NCBI GenBank assembly: GCA_030847615.1
Contig: JAUMIR010000001.1
Coordinates: 81,207,501-81,271,500 of the forward strand
DNA length: 64,000 nt
Source of the DNA: Gambelia wislizenii
Taxonomy: Eukaryota > Chordata > Lepidosauria > Squamata > Crotaphytidae
Direction: 5' to 3'
Shown: positions 1 to 11,698 of the stretch, piece by piece
Numbering within the stretch: position 1 is the first letter of the stretch
How the letters are laid out: every line of letters starts with the position of its first letter
The notes under the pieces: generated by a model
The model's input: the letters and a program-made list of their open reading frames with translations, nothing else
Databases searched by the model: none
Told to the model about the DNA's origin: nothing
Translations under genes and position numbers: made by a program

Positions 1-890
1 TTATTTAGTTTACTAAGCACTGTTCTTACCCTATGCCTAAAAAGTGTGTGTTTGACACTGAAACATTTTAGTAGATGAATTCAAATTAAATTTTTCATAC
101 TATATATCCTTTTAGAGGAAAAAGCAAGCCAGTTATGCCATTGCAATATAAGCAAATGTTTTAGCACACCAAACACATTCAGCATTTTCAGTGACCTGTA
201 AAGTAAAAGATGCAAGGCTGTGCATTCCTATTGAATAGTAGGACCTAGCCTCTAATATTAAACATTCAAGATTGCAGAAAGTGTATCCAGACAAGGCAAG
301 CTAAAGACTTAAATAATCTTTAATCAAGTAGGTACCATAATGTACACACCACTTGAAGCAGATTCTATCATAGATTCTTACCTATAAAAACTTATGTCAC
401 TTTTTTCTCTCTCTTTAAATAGTGATGAGATTCTTTGCTATTTTAAATATCTGGAATAATCTTCAATAGTATGGTTTCTTAAAAGTTGCAAAGGAGATGG
501 CTAGACAAACAGACAAACCAACCCTAAAAACAATTAAGCAGAATCCAAGGCACCTCTACAGAAATTCTGAGGAATACTCATTTTTTTGTGTATAATTTTT
601 CCAAGGATAATAACTGAAATACCCTTGTGTTCATATTGTCTTCAGCAGATTCTTAAAATAAGTTTTCATTATGCATACTACTTTTCCAGTTACAAACACA
701 CACACACACACACCTTTATTCCATCTGTCTACATGGGAGTTTAAAAACATCTAGTTTTCTGTTATGGCAAGACCCATTTTCTTGTGGTCTTTTTGCTACA
801 CTGTCACTTCTAGAAAGAAAAGTGAATGCATTTCTAGATCAGATTAAAGTTTGGGGATGAGATGGATTATTTTGAACTGTTTCACTGTGG
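1..890. other. FMN2 intron, no feature recognised
   Basis: AT-rich intron sequence. A short (CA)n run near 699-713 is the only structure seen. No FH2 exon was found on the minus strand. Confidence 0.5.
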
Positions 891-894
891 CTCC

Positions 895-2240
895 AGGCCT
901 GGTTAAGGGACAGAGATAGCTTCAATGTCCTTGGTGGATGACCTCTACCAAGAACTACACAAAGAAGCATGACTCTGTTAATTCTTGTGGACTTTTCAGT
1001 AGAACTAACCACGGTATCCTCCTGGGCTGCCTCATTAGAATGATAGTTGGAGACATTATTTTATTTTGGTTCTGCTCCCTTCCAGATGGGAAAGACCACT
1101 AGTGCAGGGGGATTCCCGTTCAATTCCTTGACCATTGTGTGAACCCTCAGGGTAATCTCTCCCCACCCCACCCCAGCCCCCTGCTGTGATATTTAACTTA
1201 TACATGAAACAACTCGAAGAGCTTTGGGGAGTTTTCTGGTCCAATGTCACCGGTATGGCAATAGCACCCAATTCTATTTCTCCTTTCTGCCCAAATCCAA
1301 TGAATCTGTTGCAGTTTTCAATGAGTCCCTGTTCTCAGTATTGGATTGGATGAAAGTGAACAAACTGAGGTTTGATTCAGAGAAGACAGTTAGTCAGCTG
1401 AAAGGGACTATCTAAGATCTGGGGACAAGGATCCAGCCTGTGTCAGATGGGGTTACATTCCCCCTGGAAAAGCAGGTATACTCTGGAATTCAGTCCTGAA
1501 CCTGTGTGCCCAGCCTCCTGCTGTGGTGAAAAGTTCATTTACAGAGTTAAAACTAGTGCTTCAGCTATGCCTGGGGATGTCTGATCAGAGCAGGGTGACA
1601 TATACTTGAGTTACGTCCCATCTGGAGTACTGTAATGTGCTCTATGTGGGATTGCCTTTGAAAGATGCCCAGAAACTTCAACTGCCCCAAAGAGTTGCTA
1701 CAAGACTGCAGCTGGCTACAGGGATCACTCACTTCCCTCATTACAACACTGCAGAGCTACAGGTCTGTCTCTGGGTACAACATGAAGTGCTGGTTATGAC
1801 ATATAAAACTTTGGATAGCCCAGTCCAAGTTATCTGATGGACTACATCTTCCTGTTTGGGCTCTAAATCCTTCTGGGGAGTCCTTTCTCTTGGTCCCTCC
1901 ACCTTCTCAGGAATGTTTGATGGGAACACAGAAGAAGTCCATCTTGATGTCTGCACCCAAATTTTGTTTTGTAGGCTTTATGTAGGCTGATGAAAAATTT
2001 TCCATTCCAACAGGCGTTTAGGAAATGTGCTCTTAAAATAAATAATGTGACTTTTATCTTTTGCTTTTTTTTAATAGTCTATTTTAAATGGTTTGAATTC
2101 TGTAAGCAGTTTGATCACATTTTAAAAACATCTTGTATGTTTTAACTTATTTCTTTGCATGTGGTTTTTGTCTATTTTTTAAAAAATTTTGTAAGTCACT
2201 TCAAATCGTAGCTTTGAGAAAAAAGCGGTTATAAGTGAAA
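895..2240 (+). mobile_element. L2-like LINE, decayed 3' half
   Basis: Broken-frame translation shows the remains of an L2-type reverse transcriptase: a degraded ADDTQ-like stretch near 1240-1280, LDWMKVNKLRFDSEKT at about 1345-1390, and the C-terminal LYVGLPLKDAQKLQLPQRVATRLQ block at 1637-1710. The 3' tail ends in a T-rich tract and 'aagcggttataagtgaaat', resembling the L2 'aagcgggatataaat' end. Many stops; an old copy lying antisense in the FMN2 gene. Confidence 0.7.
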
Positions 2241-2242
2241 TT

Positions 2243-2690
2243 ATGACTGCTTCTGCTCTTGCCATTATTATTGTTTTTATTCATTGGTTTCAGAGCCTAG
2301 TAGATGCTACCAACCAGAGTTTTGGACTATCAATGGTTCAGATTCTATTCAAGAACCTAGGCACTCATGAGTTTACCTCAGATAATGGGGGACAGAAGAA
2401 TGAAAGACAAAGAGAAGGGGAAAATATTATGAAATATCAAGAGCTGCAAATTGAGATTCAGCACCTCTAGGAAAAGAAAACAGTTGAAGTTCCAATAGTG
2501 ATACCTGCTCTGAGAGCAATTCCAAAAGGGCTGACAAAATATCTGAATGAAGTCACCATAGGTAGAAGCACAATAGCACAATCTGAAAAAGTGATTATGT
2601 GGAATGTGCCTCCTCTTCATCATCATGATATCCTTATGATGGTCAGGAGGCATCTACCTTTTGAAATGGTCACTGTCTTCCAACATTGCA
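2243..2690 (+). mobile_element. Non-LTR retrotransposon C-terminal fragment, clade unknown
   Basis: Two frame segments resemble the region after the reverse transcriptase of some LINEs: a charged stretch ending ...MKYQELQIEIQHL, then EVPIVIPALRAIPKGLTKYL followed by NEVTIGRSTIAQSEK. The 'KYQDL.IEI..LW..K.V.VIP.V.GALG.IPKGL' pattern is one I remember from repeat proteins. It has a stop at 2468 and no flanking duplication that I could find. Confidence 0.45.
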
Positions 2691-2749
2691 TATTTTCTAG
2701 CTCTTACAACTACCATTCTTTAAGCCTCTCCCTAACAATTTGTTGAAGA

Positions 2750-3636
2750 GTAGGAGAGTATAGAGACAACAGTTTCCCCCCTCCACATTCATTGCTTAGA
2801 CTGGGCAACACTGGCAATAAATATGTAACACATTATGGAACATGACAGTTAAGGCAGATTCAGTTCAAAGCCATTAATGAGGCATTTGCAATCTATCACA
2901 CACATTTGTAACAGGAAGACTAGCATTCAGAGTTATTTATAAAAAGCATATCCTATTGTGCTTCCTAGAATATTACAAGCAATTCTGCCAAAGTACAATT
3001 AAAAAACTGGCAAATACACGTGTCATTTCCATTAGATATGGAAAATGTGAATTTTAAGAAAAAAATATTTTCCGTTGCTATTATAACCAGTTCTTCAAGT
3101 AAGCCACAATGTTAAGGAAATTGCAAAAAACAAAACAAAAAAACAAACAAACTGGAAATTGCGCAAGAACAAATGACAAGTCTTCAAAAACTCAGACCTT
3201 ATTAATGCTTACATCAGTACTGAATTACACACTGCCATGGCTTCATTGCAAAATTAATTTAACACATTAAAGGAATGCTTAATTATGCACATTATTAATA
3301 TGTTAATAGCATCTTTCCCCCTTTCTTTTATATATAGTGGGGGGCTAAAAAAATAAAAGAACAAGAGTCATATGCATCTGTTTTTAGTCTGAAGAAGAAG
3401 ACTCAAAGTTATGCAAAATCCTGGCTGATTTATTTTATTCCTCTTGGTGGTATTGTGTTAATTTCAGGAAGAGGCTGAACTTTTCTAGGTTTAATAGTGC
3501 ACTATTTAGGAGCACAGGATACCCAGAAATCTCCAGTAAACCATGATACAAGAATAATTTGCCCTTTAAGATATAACTTATTTCACAAGAGAAAAGTATA
3601 TTGATGGGGAAAAGTCATTAAACTTTTTCAACTCAC
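2750..3636. other. FMN2 intron, no feature recognised
   Basis: AT-rich sequence with an A-rich (CAAA)n-like tract near 3126-3152. The missing terminal FMN2 exon was searched for here and not seen. Confidence 0.5.
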
Positions 3637-3688
3637 CTTTTATGTGTCTCTGCTAGGGATTTCTCTTCCATTTCGTGGTCAATTTTAG
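3637..3688 (-). CDS. FMN2: FMN2 exon H (FH2 C-terminal helix, last exon in window)
   Basis: This 52-nt exon encodes (A)KIDHEMEEKSLAETHK plus two bases (AG) of a split codon. The acceptor is gttcag and the donor gtgagt. It matches the FMN2 stretch remembered as AKIDQEAEENSLTETHK. The next exon, expected to encode the FH2 end (Y-F/M-KPK-GEKE-type residues) and the tail, was not found in 1-3636, so the gene continues below the window. Confidence 0.87.
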
Positions 3689-4430
3689 CTGAACAATAAA
3701 ATAGAAAATAAAGTTTTTTTCAGTGGATTCACTGCTTTCTTACCCATGAAGAAAAAAATATGTCATTGTCATTTTGCTTTGTATTAAAGGGCATAATAAT
3801 CTGACATCTGCTTTCTTAAAATTGAACTCATTTAGACCAAATATTCTATAATCTCATCTGTGGTCAATACAAATGTGAACTTGATCAAATTTACTAACAC
3901 AATAAAAATTCTTTGTTTCCACAAACTTGTAGCATTTCCAGGTCCTTGTACCTGGCCAGATAACCAGCCAGCAAGTGAAACATTTACAACAGCATGTGAG
4001 GGCATAACAAATAGACCCATCAAATTCTAAGAGAAACTCCCAACTTCCACAGGAAACCTAGGTAGTGGGGACTTACAGTAGGTTTACTCCAAGGGTTCTG
4101 AAGTTACTATGTTTGTGCCTGCCATCAGTACTTTTTATGAATTGAACATTTTATTATATATAGTATTCTAAAACAGAATTGTTTTATAAACATTATTTTC
4201 TTCAACAAACCTAGGCATTGCTTCACAAAAGCTTCCTGCAAGCTTTGGACATACACATACACTAAAATGTTTCTTATTGTGATCTGGTTTAGCCTCACTA
4301 TGTGATTTTTGTTTTTCTCAATATCTCTCTTTCACACACACACACACAAAATTCAGTTTCAGAATTTCACCATTGGACAACATTTTGGGAGAAGAGAAGT
4401 TATTGTTGACCATAATGTTACTGTTGACCA

Positions 4431-5000
4431 TAGCGTCTAGATCGAGGGAAGTAATAGTACCATTCTATTCTGCTTTGGTCAGACCTCACCTGGAATACCT
4501 TGTACTGCGTCCAATTCTGGGCACCACAGTTCAAGAAGGATATTGACAAGCTAGAACATATCCAGCGGAGGGTGAGAAAAATGTTAAAAGGTCCACGAAC
4601 CATGTTCTATCAGGAGCATTTTAGGGAGCTGGGTATTTTTAGCCCGGAGAAGAGAAGGTTAAGAGGTGACATGATAAGCACATTTAAGCATTTGAAAGGA
4701 TGTTATATTGAAGATTGAGCAAGCTTGTTTTCTGCTGCTCCAGAGACTAGGACATGGAACAATGGATTCAAAGTACAGGAAAAGAGATTCTACCTAAACA
4801 TTAGGAAGAACTTCCTGACTGTAAGAGCTGTTCTACAGTGGAATGCACTGCCTTGGAGTGTGGTGGAGTCTCCTTCTTTGGAGGTTTTTAAGCAGAGGCT
4901 GCATGGCCATCTTTCAGGAGTATTTTGATTGTATATTTCTGCAAGGCAGGGGATTGGACTGGATGGCCCTTGTGGTCTCTTCCAACTGTATGATTCTATA
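4431..5000 (+). mobile_element. CR1 LINE, 5'-truncated 3' end
   Basis: Translation gives the CR1 reverse transcriptase C-terminus: YCVQFWAPQFKKDIDKLEHI, then [20 protein letters not shown], with a stop and later in-frame remnants such as RKNFLTVRAVLQWNALPWSV. The 3' UTR has the typical 'gactggatggcccttgtggt' block and ends in a tgattctat-type tail at about 5000. It has no poly(A), as expected for CR1. Confidence 0.85.
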
Positions 5001-5483
5001 AGGATGCCTAAATATAATGGAGATTTTGTGTGCGTCGGTGGGAGGGACTTAAATAATTTTGGTGCTAAAAACAACTCATGAGAAGAATGGAACAAAAGAA
5101 GAGGCCAGCTTGTGCAATACACCGAAGTGAGAAGTGCTTTGAAGTCCCCCTGCATGTTTACTTATACACATTTCCTTCACACCAGAATTACTGAAGTTGG
5201 GAACATTTTCTTCCTCAGCTAGTGCCACTATTTTGCCTATGCAGGCACAATATTTTATGGCACTGACTCAAATGCTTTCATGTTACCCTCACTTCAGTGC
5301 TGACACATGTTAAATTCAGTGAAGAGAGAGCTAAGGCTTGGCTGTGAGAACAGGTGAAACACAGAATGTACTCCACAGTCATTTAATTTTACTTTAATCC
5401 TGAAACTTAAAATTAAAACCAATTGTGAATGGAGCAGAGTAGAATACAACAAAGAGAAGCCATTGGATAACTCATCAAAGCAT

Positions 5484-5555
5484 TGTGTATTCCTACAGGG
5501 CAGGGGGCTGGACTAGATGGCCCTTGTGGTCTCTTCCAACTCTATGATTCTATGA
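5484..5555 (+). mobile_element. CR1 LINE, very short 3' end
   Basis: Only about 72 bp of 3' UTR are present: 'gggctggactagatggccc', 'ttgtggtctcttccaactc' and the terminal tatgattctatga. A severely 5'-truncated CR1 insertion. Confidence 0.85.
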
Positions 5556-6181
5556 AGTGTAACTGCAATTTCTTTATCTTAGGTTAAATATACCTCAAAT
5601 AAAGATGCTAAAATTTACTATTAAATATGCAGCTATCTCCAAGCAGCTTACATACATTGCTAATAGTCTGCGATTGCTTAGTGATTTAATGGTGCAGAAT
5701 GGAAAGTTAGAAATACTTCTGCACAGTAAACAAAGGCCCCCACAAAGTCACTGCCAGGATCACCTTGTTCCGACTGGATCATTTGAACAAGCTGCTAACC
5801 TTTGCCATTATGCCTGGTTAAGTGGTTTATAGAATCTGACACTTCCAGTGTGTAACCAGTAAAAATGGGACAGATGTTGCCCAATCTATTTTCTGAAAGT
5901 ACTAAAATGTTATACTGTATTGCAAAACTGTCATCCAGGCAGAACAAACCAAACTATTAAAATATTATATTTTTTTTGGATAAGTTTAAAGTAGAAGGGA
6001 GAACAGTTATTGAATATTTGAGAAAGAACTGGGATTTAGAGATAACATTGATGGATAATAAGAAATGTTAGTAAGCAGAAGATAAGGTTTGGAAGTAGAT
6101 GTACTAGTTGTAAATTTATAGGAAAATTCTGAATAGTAATTTAGAAGGATAACATGTAAGTTAACTATATTCTTAGCTGAC

Positions 6182-6641
6182 CATGATATTGAGAACACAG
6201 CTGCACTGGGCAGGGCACATTTCTAGGATGGAAGACCATCACCTCCCAAAAATAGTACTCTATGATGAACTCGCCATGGGTCAGCGTAAGAGGGGCACTC
6301 CAAAAAAGCGATACAAGGACTCCCTGAAACAACATCTCAGGCTCGGCCAAATTGATCACCAACAATGGTCTGCCCTGGCCTCACATCGGGAGGCATGGAG
6401 ATGCACTATCCACAATGCTGCAGCTTTATTTGAGAACTCACGCCGAACAAGTCTTGAAGAGAAACGACAACGCAGAAAGAATCACAACCCAGAAACATCA
6501 CCAAAGGAGACCTTCTGCTGTGCTTTCTACAATCTGACTTGTTTATCTCGGATTGGCCTTTTTAGTCATCAGTGTGCTTGCAGAAAGCGCGGGATGAGTC
6601 CTTCCTAAATCTTCGCTTGCGAAGAAAAGCCAGAGAGAGAG
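6182..6641 (+). mobile_element. 5'-truncated LINE with 13-bp target duplication
   Basis: A 460-bp insertion is bounded by perfect copies of attcttagctgac at 6169-6181 and 6642-6654. It encodes the C-terminal end of a non-LTR reverse transcriptase protein, open from 6183 for 141 codons: MILRTQLHWAGHISRMEDHH ... GTPKKRYKDSLKQHLR ... EAWRCTIHNAA. The 3' end has a small hairpin (cttcgc-ttgc-gaag) and a (GA)n tail instead of poly(A). The clade is not assigned. A second copy lies at 43090-43860. Confidence 0.85.
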
Positions 6642-6654
6642 ATTCTTAGCTGAC

Positions 6655-8050
6655 AAGTTGGAAGTCACATATACCCTATGTTATGTTATGTTTGTAGTTA
6701 GTTAGTTGGTTTTTTGTGTATATTTTTGTAGTGTGTAGAGTTTTTTCTATGTATCTTGTTTTATATAATAAAAGGTCATTTTATGTCAATAGAAATATTT
6801 CAAAAATATTCTTTTCTAGAAAGAGAGATGCACTCTTTTTTGGAAAAACTCTGGAGCATAGTCAGGAAACTGCTGGGATCTAGGAGGAAAAGAATATGAC
6901 AGAAAAGTCCAATTGCATAGCACTGGATGAACATCATATTTAAGAAAATATCAGCTGATCTGAAAGTCCAAATTGATGGTGAATGATTACTCACAAATAC
7001 ACAGAGACAAATGAGTGAACACATATTAACAGTATGTGAAGCACTGTCATAAGGCAATGAAGATACTGTAGTGGAGTATCAAAGCCAGTTTTCCCCTGCC
7101 TTTGTCATCTCATGTTCAGCTAACACAATTCCAAAGGCTTTTTCTTTCTAACAATAGGTACCACATCTAATTTTTTAAATCTTCCCCATCACATTATTAT
7201 TTTAAAAGCACACAAGACGTATTGATAGTTTTTTAAAAAACCAAAGAGATAAAGATGACAAAAATAGTAATTAAACCTGGAATTTGGGCATGTCCTATAA
7301 AAAAGGGAATAACAGAAGGAGCTCATCATCAGCATGGTCATCTCTTGGAAAATATTATATTTTTCTATAGTATATTTTATCATATCCCGTTGCCCCGAGA
7401 TCTTTGGATATGGAGTGGGATATAAATATTTTAATAAATAAATACTAGGGAAAAATCTGTTTGTGTCATGATAATGAATCTGTTCAACTCTTACGTGATA
7501 CAATAGTACGATAATGAGGTAATTTTTGACCATGGATGACAAAGTTGGACAAGAACTACTTGATGCAGCATTTCTCACAGGCCAAAGATAGCTTTAAAAA
7601 ATGTCATCAAATTCACAGAGATAGAAAGTTTCCAAGAGCATTTTCAGTGGTGGATAATGAACAGAGGAAGTTTACAATTGACCCCCCATCCTCTGCCTCA
7701 TGTCCATGCTCTGCAAATCCTTCCAAACAGCCAAGGAGATGGTGCTGGAGGTTGTAAGGGAAGAAGAGTTGGGAAAAATCCTTCTCTCCTTTGCTCACCC
7801 CCATAAGCTAGAGTATCCTCAGGAGAACCCTGATAGGAACAAACTCTAGAGCCAACAAATTCTCAAGGAACTGCAGAAAAAGATGAAAAGATAGTTTAGA
7901 TCTAGTAATGATCTAAAATTAATGGGAAAAACCTCTCTGAGGGCAATACAAACCACAGCTGTCCCTCCACATTTGTGGGTTGAGCATTTGAGGATTTAAA
8001 AGTGCTGCTGCCACTTTTAACAGGGACTTAGATAACACCTGGTGTCGCTG
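6655..8050. other. FMN2 intron with an L2-type tail remnant
   Basis: Mostly unassigned intron. At 7383-7444 'ccccgagatctttggatatg' and 'gagtgggatataaatatttt' followed by aataaataaata looks like the 3' tail of an L2 or L2-dependent SINE. Nothing else recognised. Confidence 0.4.
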
Positions 8051-8097
8051 GGAGGAAATCAAACTGGTGGGGTGTTTAGGCCCAGCCATACTCACAT

Positions 8098-8350
8098 TCT
8101 CTCACTTGGGTGGGTGGGGGGAATGGGATGGAGGGGCATAAGCAGGAAGGTGGTCATGCATGTTTCCTCACTAGTGTGGTTGGGAGGGATGGGATGGGGG
8201 AACATGAGGAGTGAGGCCATGTGTGTTCCCTCACTTGTGTGGTTGGGAGGGATGGGATGGGGGAACATGAGGGAGGGAGGGAGGGTGTGTTCCCTCACTT
8301 GTGTGGGTGGAAGGAAGGGGGTGGGATGGGGAAGCATGAGGAGGGAGAAT
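8098..8350 (+). repeat. Minisatellite array, first part
   Basis: About four tandem units of roughly 65 bp, each containing 'ttccctcacttgtgtgg', 'ttgggagggatgggatgggg' and 'gaacatgagg'. Units 2 and 3 are nearly identical. The array is purine-rich on this strand, which creates spurious open frames on both strands. It resumes at 8578-8607 and 9308-9545 after two insertions. Confidence 0.85.
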
Positions 8351-8577
8351 TTTTTTTTTTTTAGTTATTTATACCCCGCTCTTTAGCCACAAGGCTATCA
8401 GAGCGGCTTACAAATTGTTTTAAGCAATAGCTATTTACACATCTACACTGCATTAAACAGTTTCCAATGTGTGTTGGTTAATTGCCCCCACAAGCTGGGT
8501 ACTCATTTTACCGACCTACGAAAGGATGGAAGGCTGAGTGAACCTTGGAGCCCGCTGGAATCGAACTTGTAACATGG
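8351..8577 (-). mobile_element. Sauria-type SINE inserted in the minisatellite
   Basis: Read on the minus strand this contains 'ttcgtaggtcggtaaaatga', gtacccagcttgtgggggca, 'cagtgtagatgtgtaaatag' and ends 'gctaaagagcggggtataaa' before an A-rich tail (poly-T on the plus strand at 8351). The same body occurs at 62788-63058. The tRNA-like head is largely missing here. Confidence 0.8.
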
Positions 8578-8607
8578 AATGTGCATATTCCCTCACTTGT
8601 GTGGGTG

Positions 8608-9307
8608 TGTTATGCTCTGTGAGTCTGATGAGGGTATGGAATCAGAGGAGGAGGAGGACATGGCAGGGAATGGCCCTATGGACCCTAGCACAGATTTATC
8701 TACACCTGTGCCAGCAGTGAGCCCTGCCAACCTGGAGACTCAAAAAAAAGAAAAAAGAAAAAAAAGAGCCTGATCCTAGCAGGTTAGCACCAGTCACAGC
8801 AGAGAGCCCTGCCAGTTCAGATGATGAGGAAGAGGAGACGGACTTACCTCCACCATCATTCAAGCAGCAGCAAGCCCAAAAGGAAGCTTGAAGAACATTG
8901 CTGAGGCTTTATCAGAAGCACCTGCTCATCAAGGAGCACCTGACAAAGCCTTGATTACTATATATATGCTTTGGGGAGCTATGGAGGTTTTGTCAGAGAT
9001 TAACTGATCTTCCTGGAGAAAGCTTTGTATCTCTGACTCCATGTTCCTGTTACCTTGATTCCTGTTGCCTTGACCTGCGATTAGACCTTGGACTGTTCCT
9101 GACTACACTGCTGCCTGATCCTATTGACTCATGGACTTGTTTGGACCCATACTGAATTCTGTAAGCCCTGACTCTTTGGATTGTTATGCTAGACTAATCT
9201 TTGCAAGACTGTGTTTCCATCCCTTTGTGCTAATTATCAGTTTGCTACCTTCCCAGATTCTTGCTATTTCTATATGCTTTGCTGGCAATTATCTGCTTTT
9301 CTGGATA
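8608..9307 (+). mobile_element. Solo-LTR-like insertion, 700 bp, 5-bp target duplication
   Basis: A 700-bp block starting TGTTATGC interrupts the minisatellite unit and is flanked by gggtg at 8603-8607 and 9308-9312. The minisatellite unit reads through exactly when the block is removed. Length, TG start, 5-bp duplication and lack of coding capacity fit a solo LTR of a retrotransposon, although the right end (ggata) is not the expected CA. It holds an A-rich run (8742-8766) and a TATA-like tactatatatatgct at 8957-8971. Strand is given by the TG end only. Confidence 0.65.
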
Positions 9308-9620
9308 GGGTGGAAGGAAGGGGGTGAGATGGGGGAGCATGAGGAGGAAGGGCACGCATGTTCCCTCACTTACTTGCATGGGTGGGGAGAAGGGATGGGA
9401 CTGGGGAGTGTGAGGAGGGAGGGTCCACACATTCCCTTGCTCACTCATGTAGTCAGGAAGAAGGGGGTGGGATGGGGGAGTGCAAGGAGGAAGGGTGTGC
9501 ACATTCCTTCATTCACTTGTGCGAACGGGTGAAAGGAAGGGAATGGGGAAAGAGTCCTCTTTCCAACTCCTCCTTCCCCCTTCCATTCTCTCTCCCCCTC
9601 CTGCCCGAGCAAGTGAGTGA
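9308..9620 (+). repeat. Minisatellite array, continuation
   Basis: Further diverged units of the same repeat ('aaggaagggggtgagatggg', gagcatgaggagg, ttccctcactt). From about 9560 the sequence becomes pyrimidine-rich (ctctttccaactcctccttc), ending in a gagtgagagagtaagggaac stretch. Open frames here are products of repeat composition. Confidence 0.75.
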
Positions 9621-9779
9621 GAGAGTAAGGGAACACACACACAGCCATGCCCAGCCACCCTGCCAGCACAGGTACTTTCTTTGGGTGTTAAATATGTTTT
9701 GGAGGGCCTAGAGATATTCATATTTTTTCCACTTTCATGGGAATCCTGCACCCCTCACCCCTGTGAAAGTTGAGGGGTA

Positions 9780-10712
9780 ACTGTACTGTTCAAGGAATTA
9801 ATTCTTCAAGGCCACAGATAACAATAGTTGAGCAATTAATGCCATTTTCAAGGTTACAGAATTTTACAGAATAGATTTTGGAAAGTGTAAAGTGGAATAA
9901 CATATAATTGAAGGGCGTATATATGAATACAAGCATTCAGGAACATTCTGGTAGTCCTATCCAGATTATTTTAAATTGTGAATTTTAAATTGCGTAATGA
10001 TTGTTTTAGAATGTTTTGCTTGTTTTAAAGTTGATAAGTTTTAACTGATATGTGTTTTTATCTAATATTATGTTGATGTGTTGATGTGTTGTTCTCTGCA
10101 GGTAAGAAATAATAATCATCCTTGCATGTAAAAAAAGAAGACAGCCATAGCATTATCATTAGATTTAACTTAGGTGATACAGATGAATCTACACACATTC
10201 CAGACAAGAAACTAAGTGACTTTTAAGCTGTAACATCAAAAATGGACGTTTCTGTAGGAGGAAAAGGGTCTTCCCCTAACCAGCCCAAAAGCTTGGTACA
10301 GGAAGGTGATGAGTGCGGGGACAAGGATACAGTATTAGCAATGGAAAAGCTGACAGATTTAATTTAGTAGGAAAGAGGGCAAATAAGATGACTTCCTTTC
10401 CTAAAATGTGTAGAAGCCAAGACTCTGCAAGCCAAGCCAAGAATACAATTTAAAGTACTCTAGCCTCTGATGATGATGAAACCAAATACTCATTTCATTA
10501 ATGTTTTTAATTAGCATAACAACATTACTGAGGAACTGTTTGTTAATGGTTCAATATGCAAAGACAGGCTGAGAACTTGTAAACTATTCAGAAATTGTTA
10601 ACAGATTCTTTATTGCTTTGCTTAAGCATAGAAAAATTAAGTAATAGAAATTCCACTGTTACTGCAAAAACATCTACAAAAATTGGTATATTATATATAC
10701 AAAGGTATAGAA
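9780..10712. other. FMN2 intron, no feature recognised
   Basis: AT-rich intron; a small 'tgttgatgtgttgatgtgtt' direct repeat near 10071-10090 is the only pattern seen. Confidence 0.5.
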
Positions 10713-10853
10713 CAAGGGTGGGGAATTCATGGCCTGCCGAGTGCTGTTGGGCTACAACATTCATAATCTTTCAACATCGGACATGCTAACTGAGGTTGAT
10801 GGTGGTTAGCATCCAACAACATCTGGAGGGCCCATAGGTTCCCCATCTCCGCA
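10713..10853. mobile_element. Palindromic MITE (tggggaa...ttcccca type)
   Basis: Left end caagggtggggaattcatgg and right end cataggttccccatctcc are imperfect inverted repeats around inner arms (ctgttgggctacaacattca / catccaacaacatctggagg). The structure matches a short non-autonomous DNA transposon. A degraded partial relative may lie at 11280-11385 and another at 32618-32710. Confidence 0.55.
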
Positions 10854-11154
10854 ACAGAAATTTGGATGTTGTTACATTTATGATGAACAGGTGACTTATT
10901 CCTCAACAAGAGGAGCTGCAGTATTGCATGACTGCAGGTCTTTTTCACTCTTCCATTTTTTAAAAGAATCCTGATAAAGTCTTCACACAGGAAGTAAATG
11001 CTAGCATGCATAACAGGAAAAAAAAGAATTATAGCCCACATAACTGGGTACTAAAACAGAGGCACTGATCAAGGGAAAGGTAACGCTGAGTTAGCTGCTA
11101 GCCAAGTTCTGGGTGGACTTCTATGCCAACTCTTGATCAAGAGATCAAGATTTG

Positions 11155-11292
11155 TGTCAGGGTTCTTCATGATTGATCAAGAGTTGTGTCAGGGTTCTTC
11201 ATATTCTGTGGACTGCAGTAAGCTGTGGACTTCATAAGCTGTGGACTGCACCATAGGTAGGTGTCAGGGTTCTTCATAAGCTGTGGACTGCA
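11155..11292 (+). repeat. Local tandem/mixed repeat
   Basis: The phrase gtgtcagggttcttcat occurs three times and a 'taagctgtggactgca'-type phrase two to three times within 140 bp, a local slippage or duplication product. Spacing is irregular, so it is not a CRISPR array. Confidence 0.7.
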
Positions 11293-11698
11293 ATTCCCAC
11301 AAACTGGCCATGCTATATGTGGTGCTGATGGGAATCATTGGCCAATATATCTGGAGAACTAAGGATTCCCTACCCTGGTTTTTTAAAGATACCAGTGGGG
11401 CCATTGCCCCAGCAACAGCTCTGATATCAATAGATACCTGACGAATTGGCAAAATCTTGGTTCCAGTCTTGTTTTTATGGTGTGGATGCTCCTTAAAAGA
11501 TCAAGACCAAGCATACATTAGCCACTCAGTCAGGTGTCTGCTGGATATTATTCACATTGTCTCTCTACCGGTCCCACAGAGGGAAATGCTAGCTTCTAAG
11601 TTTCTAGATGCTTAAGGTTTCTGTGAAAAGTGACAGATATATTTGGGAGCTATGAAACTTCTGTGAACTTTCAAACTTCACCTTTAACATTATTCTTA

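Noticed and set aside
1..3636. Search for the terminal FMN2 exon and 3' UTR
   Set aside because: No minus-strand frame with the expected FH2 end and a splice acceptor was found; the frame at 2378-2653 does not resemble it.
8042..9751. Several overlapping open frames on both strands
   Set aside because: They follow the minisatellite composition (a unit length divisible in several frames) and encode only repeated low-complexity peptides.
11155..11292. CRISPR-like repeated phrases
   Set aside because: Only three irregularly spaced copies in vertebrate intron sequence; a local duplication explains them.
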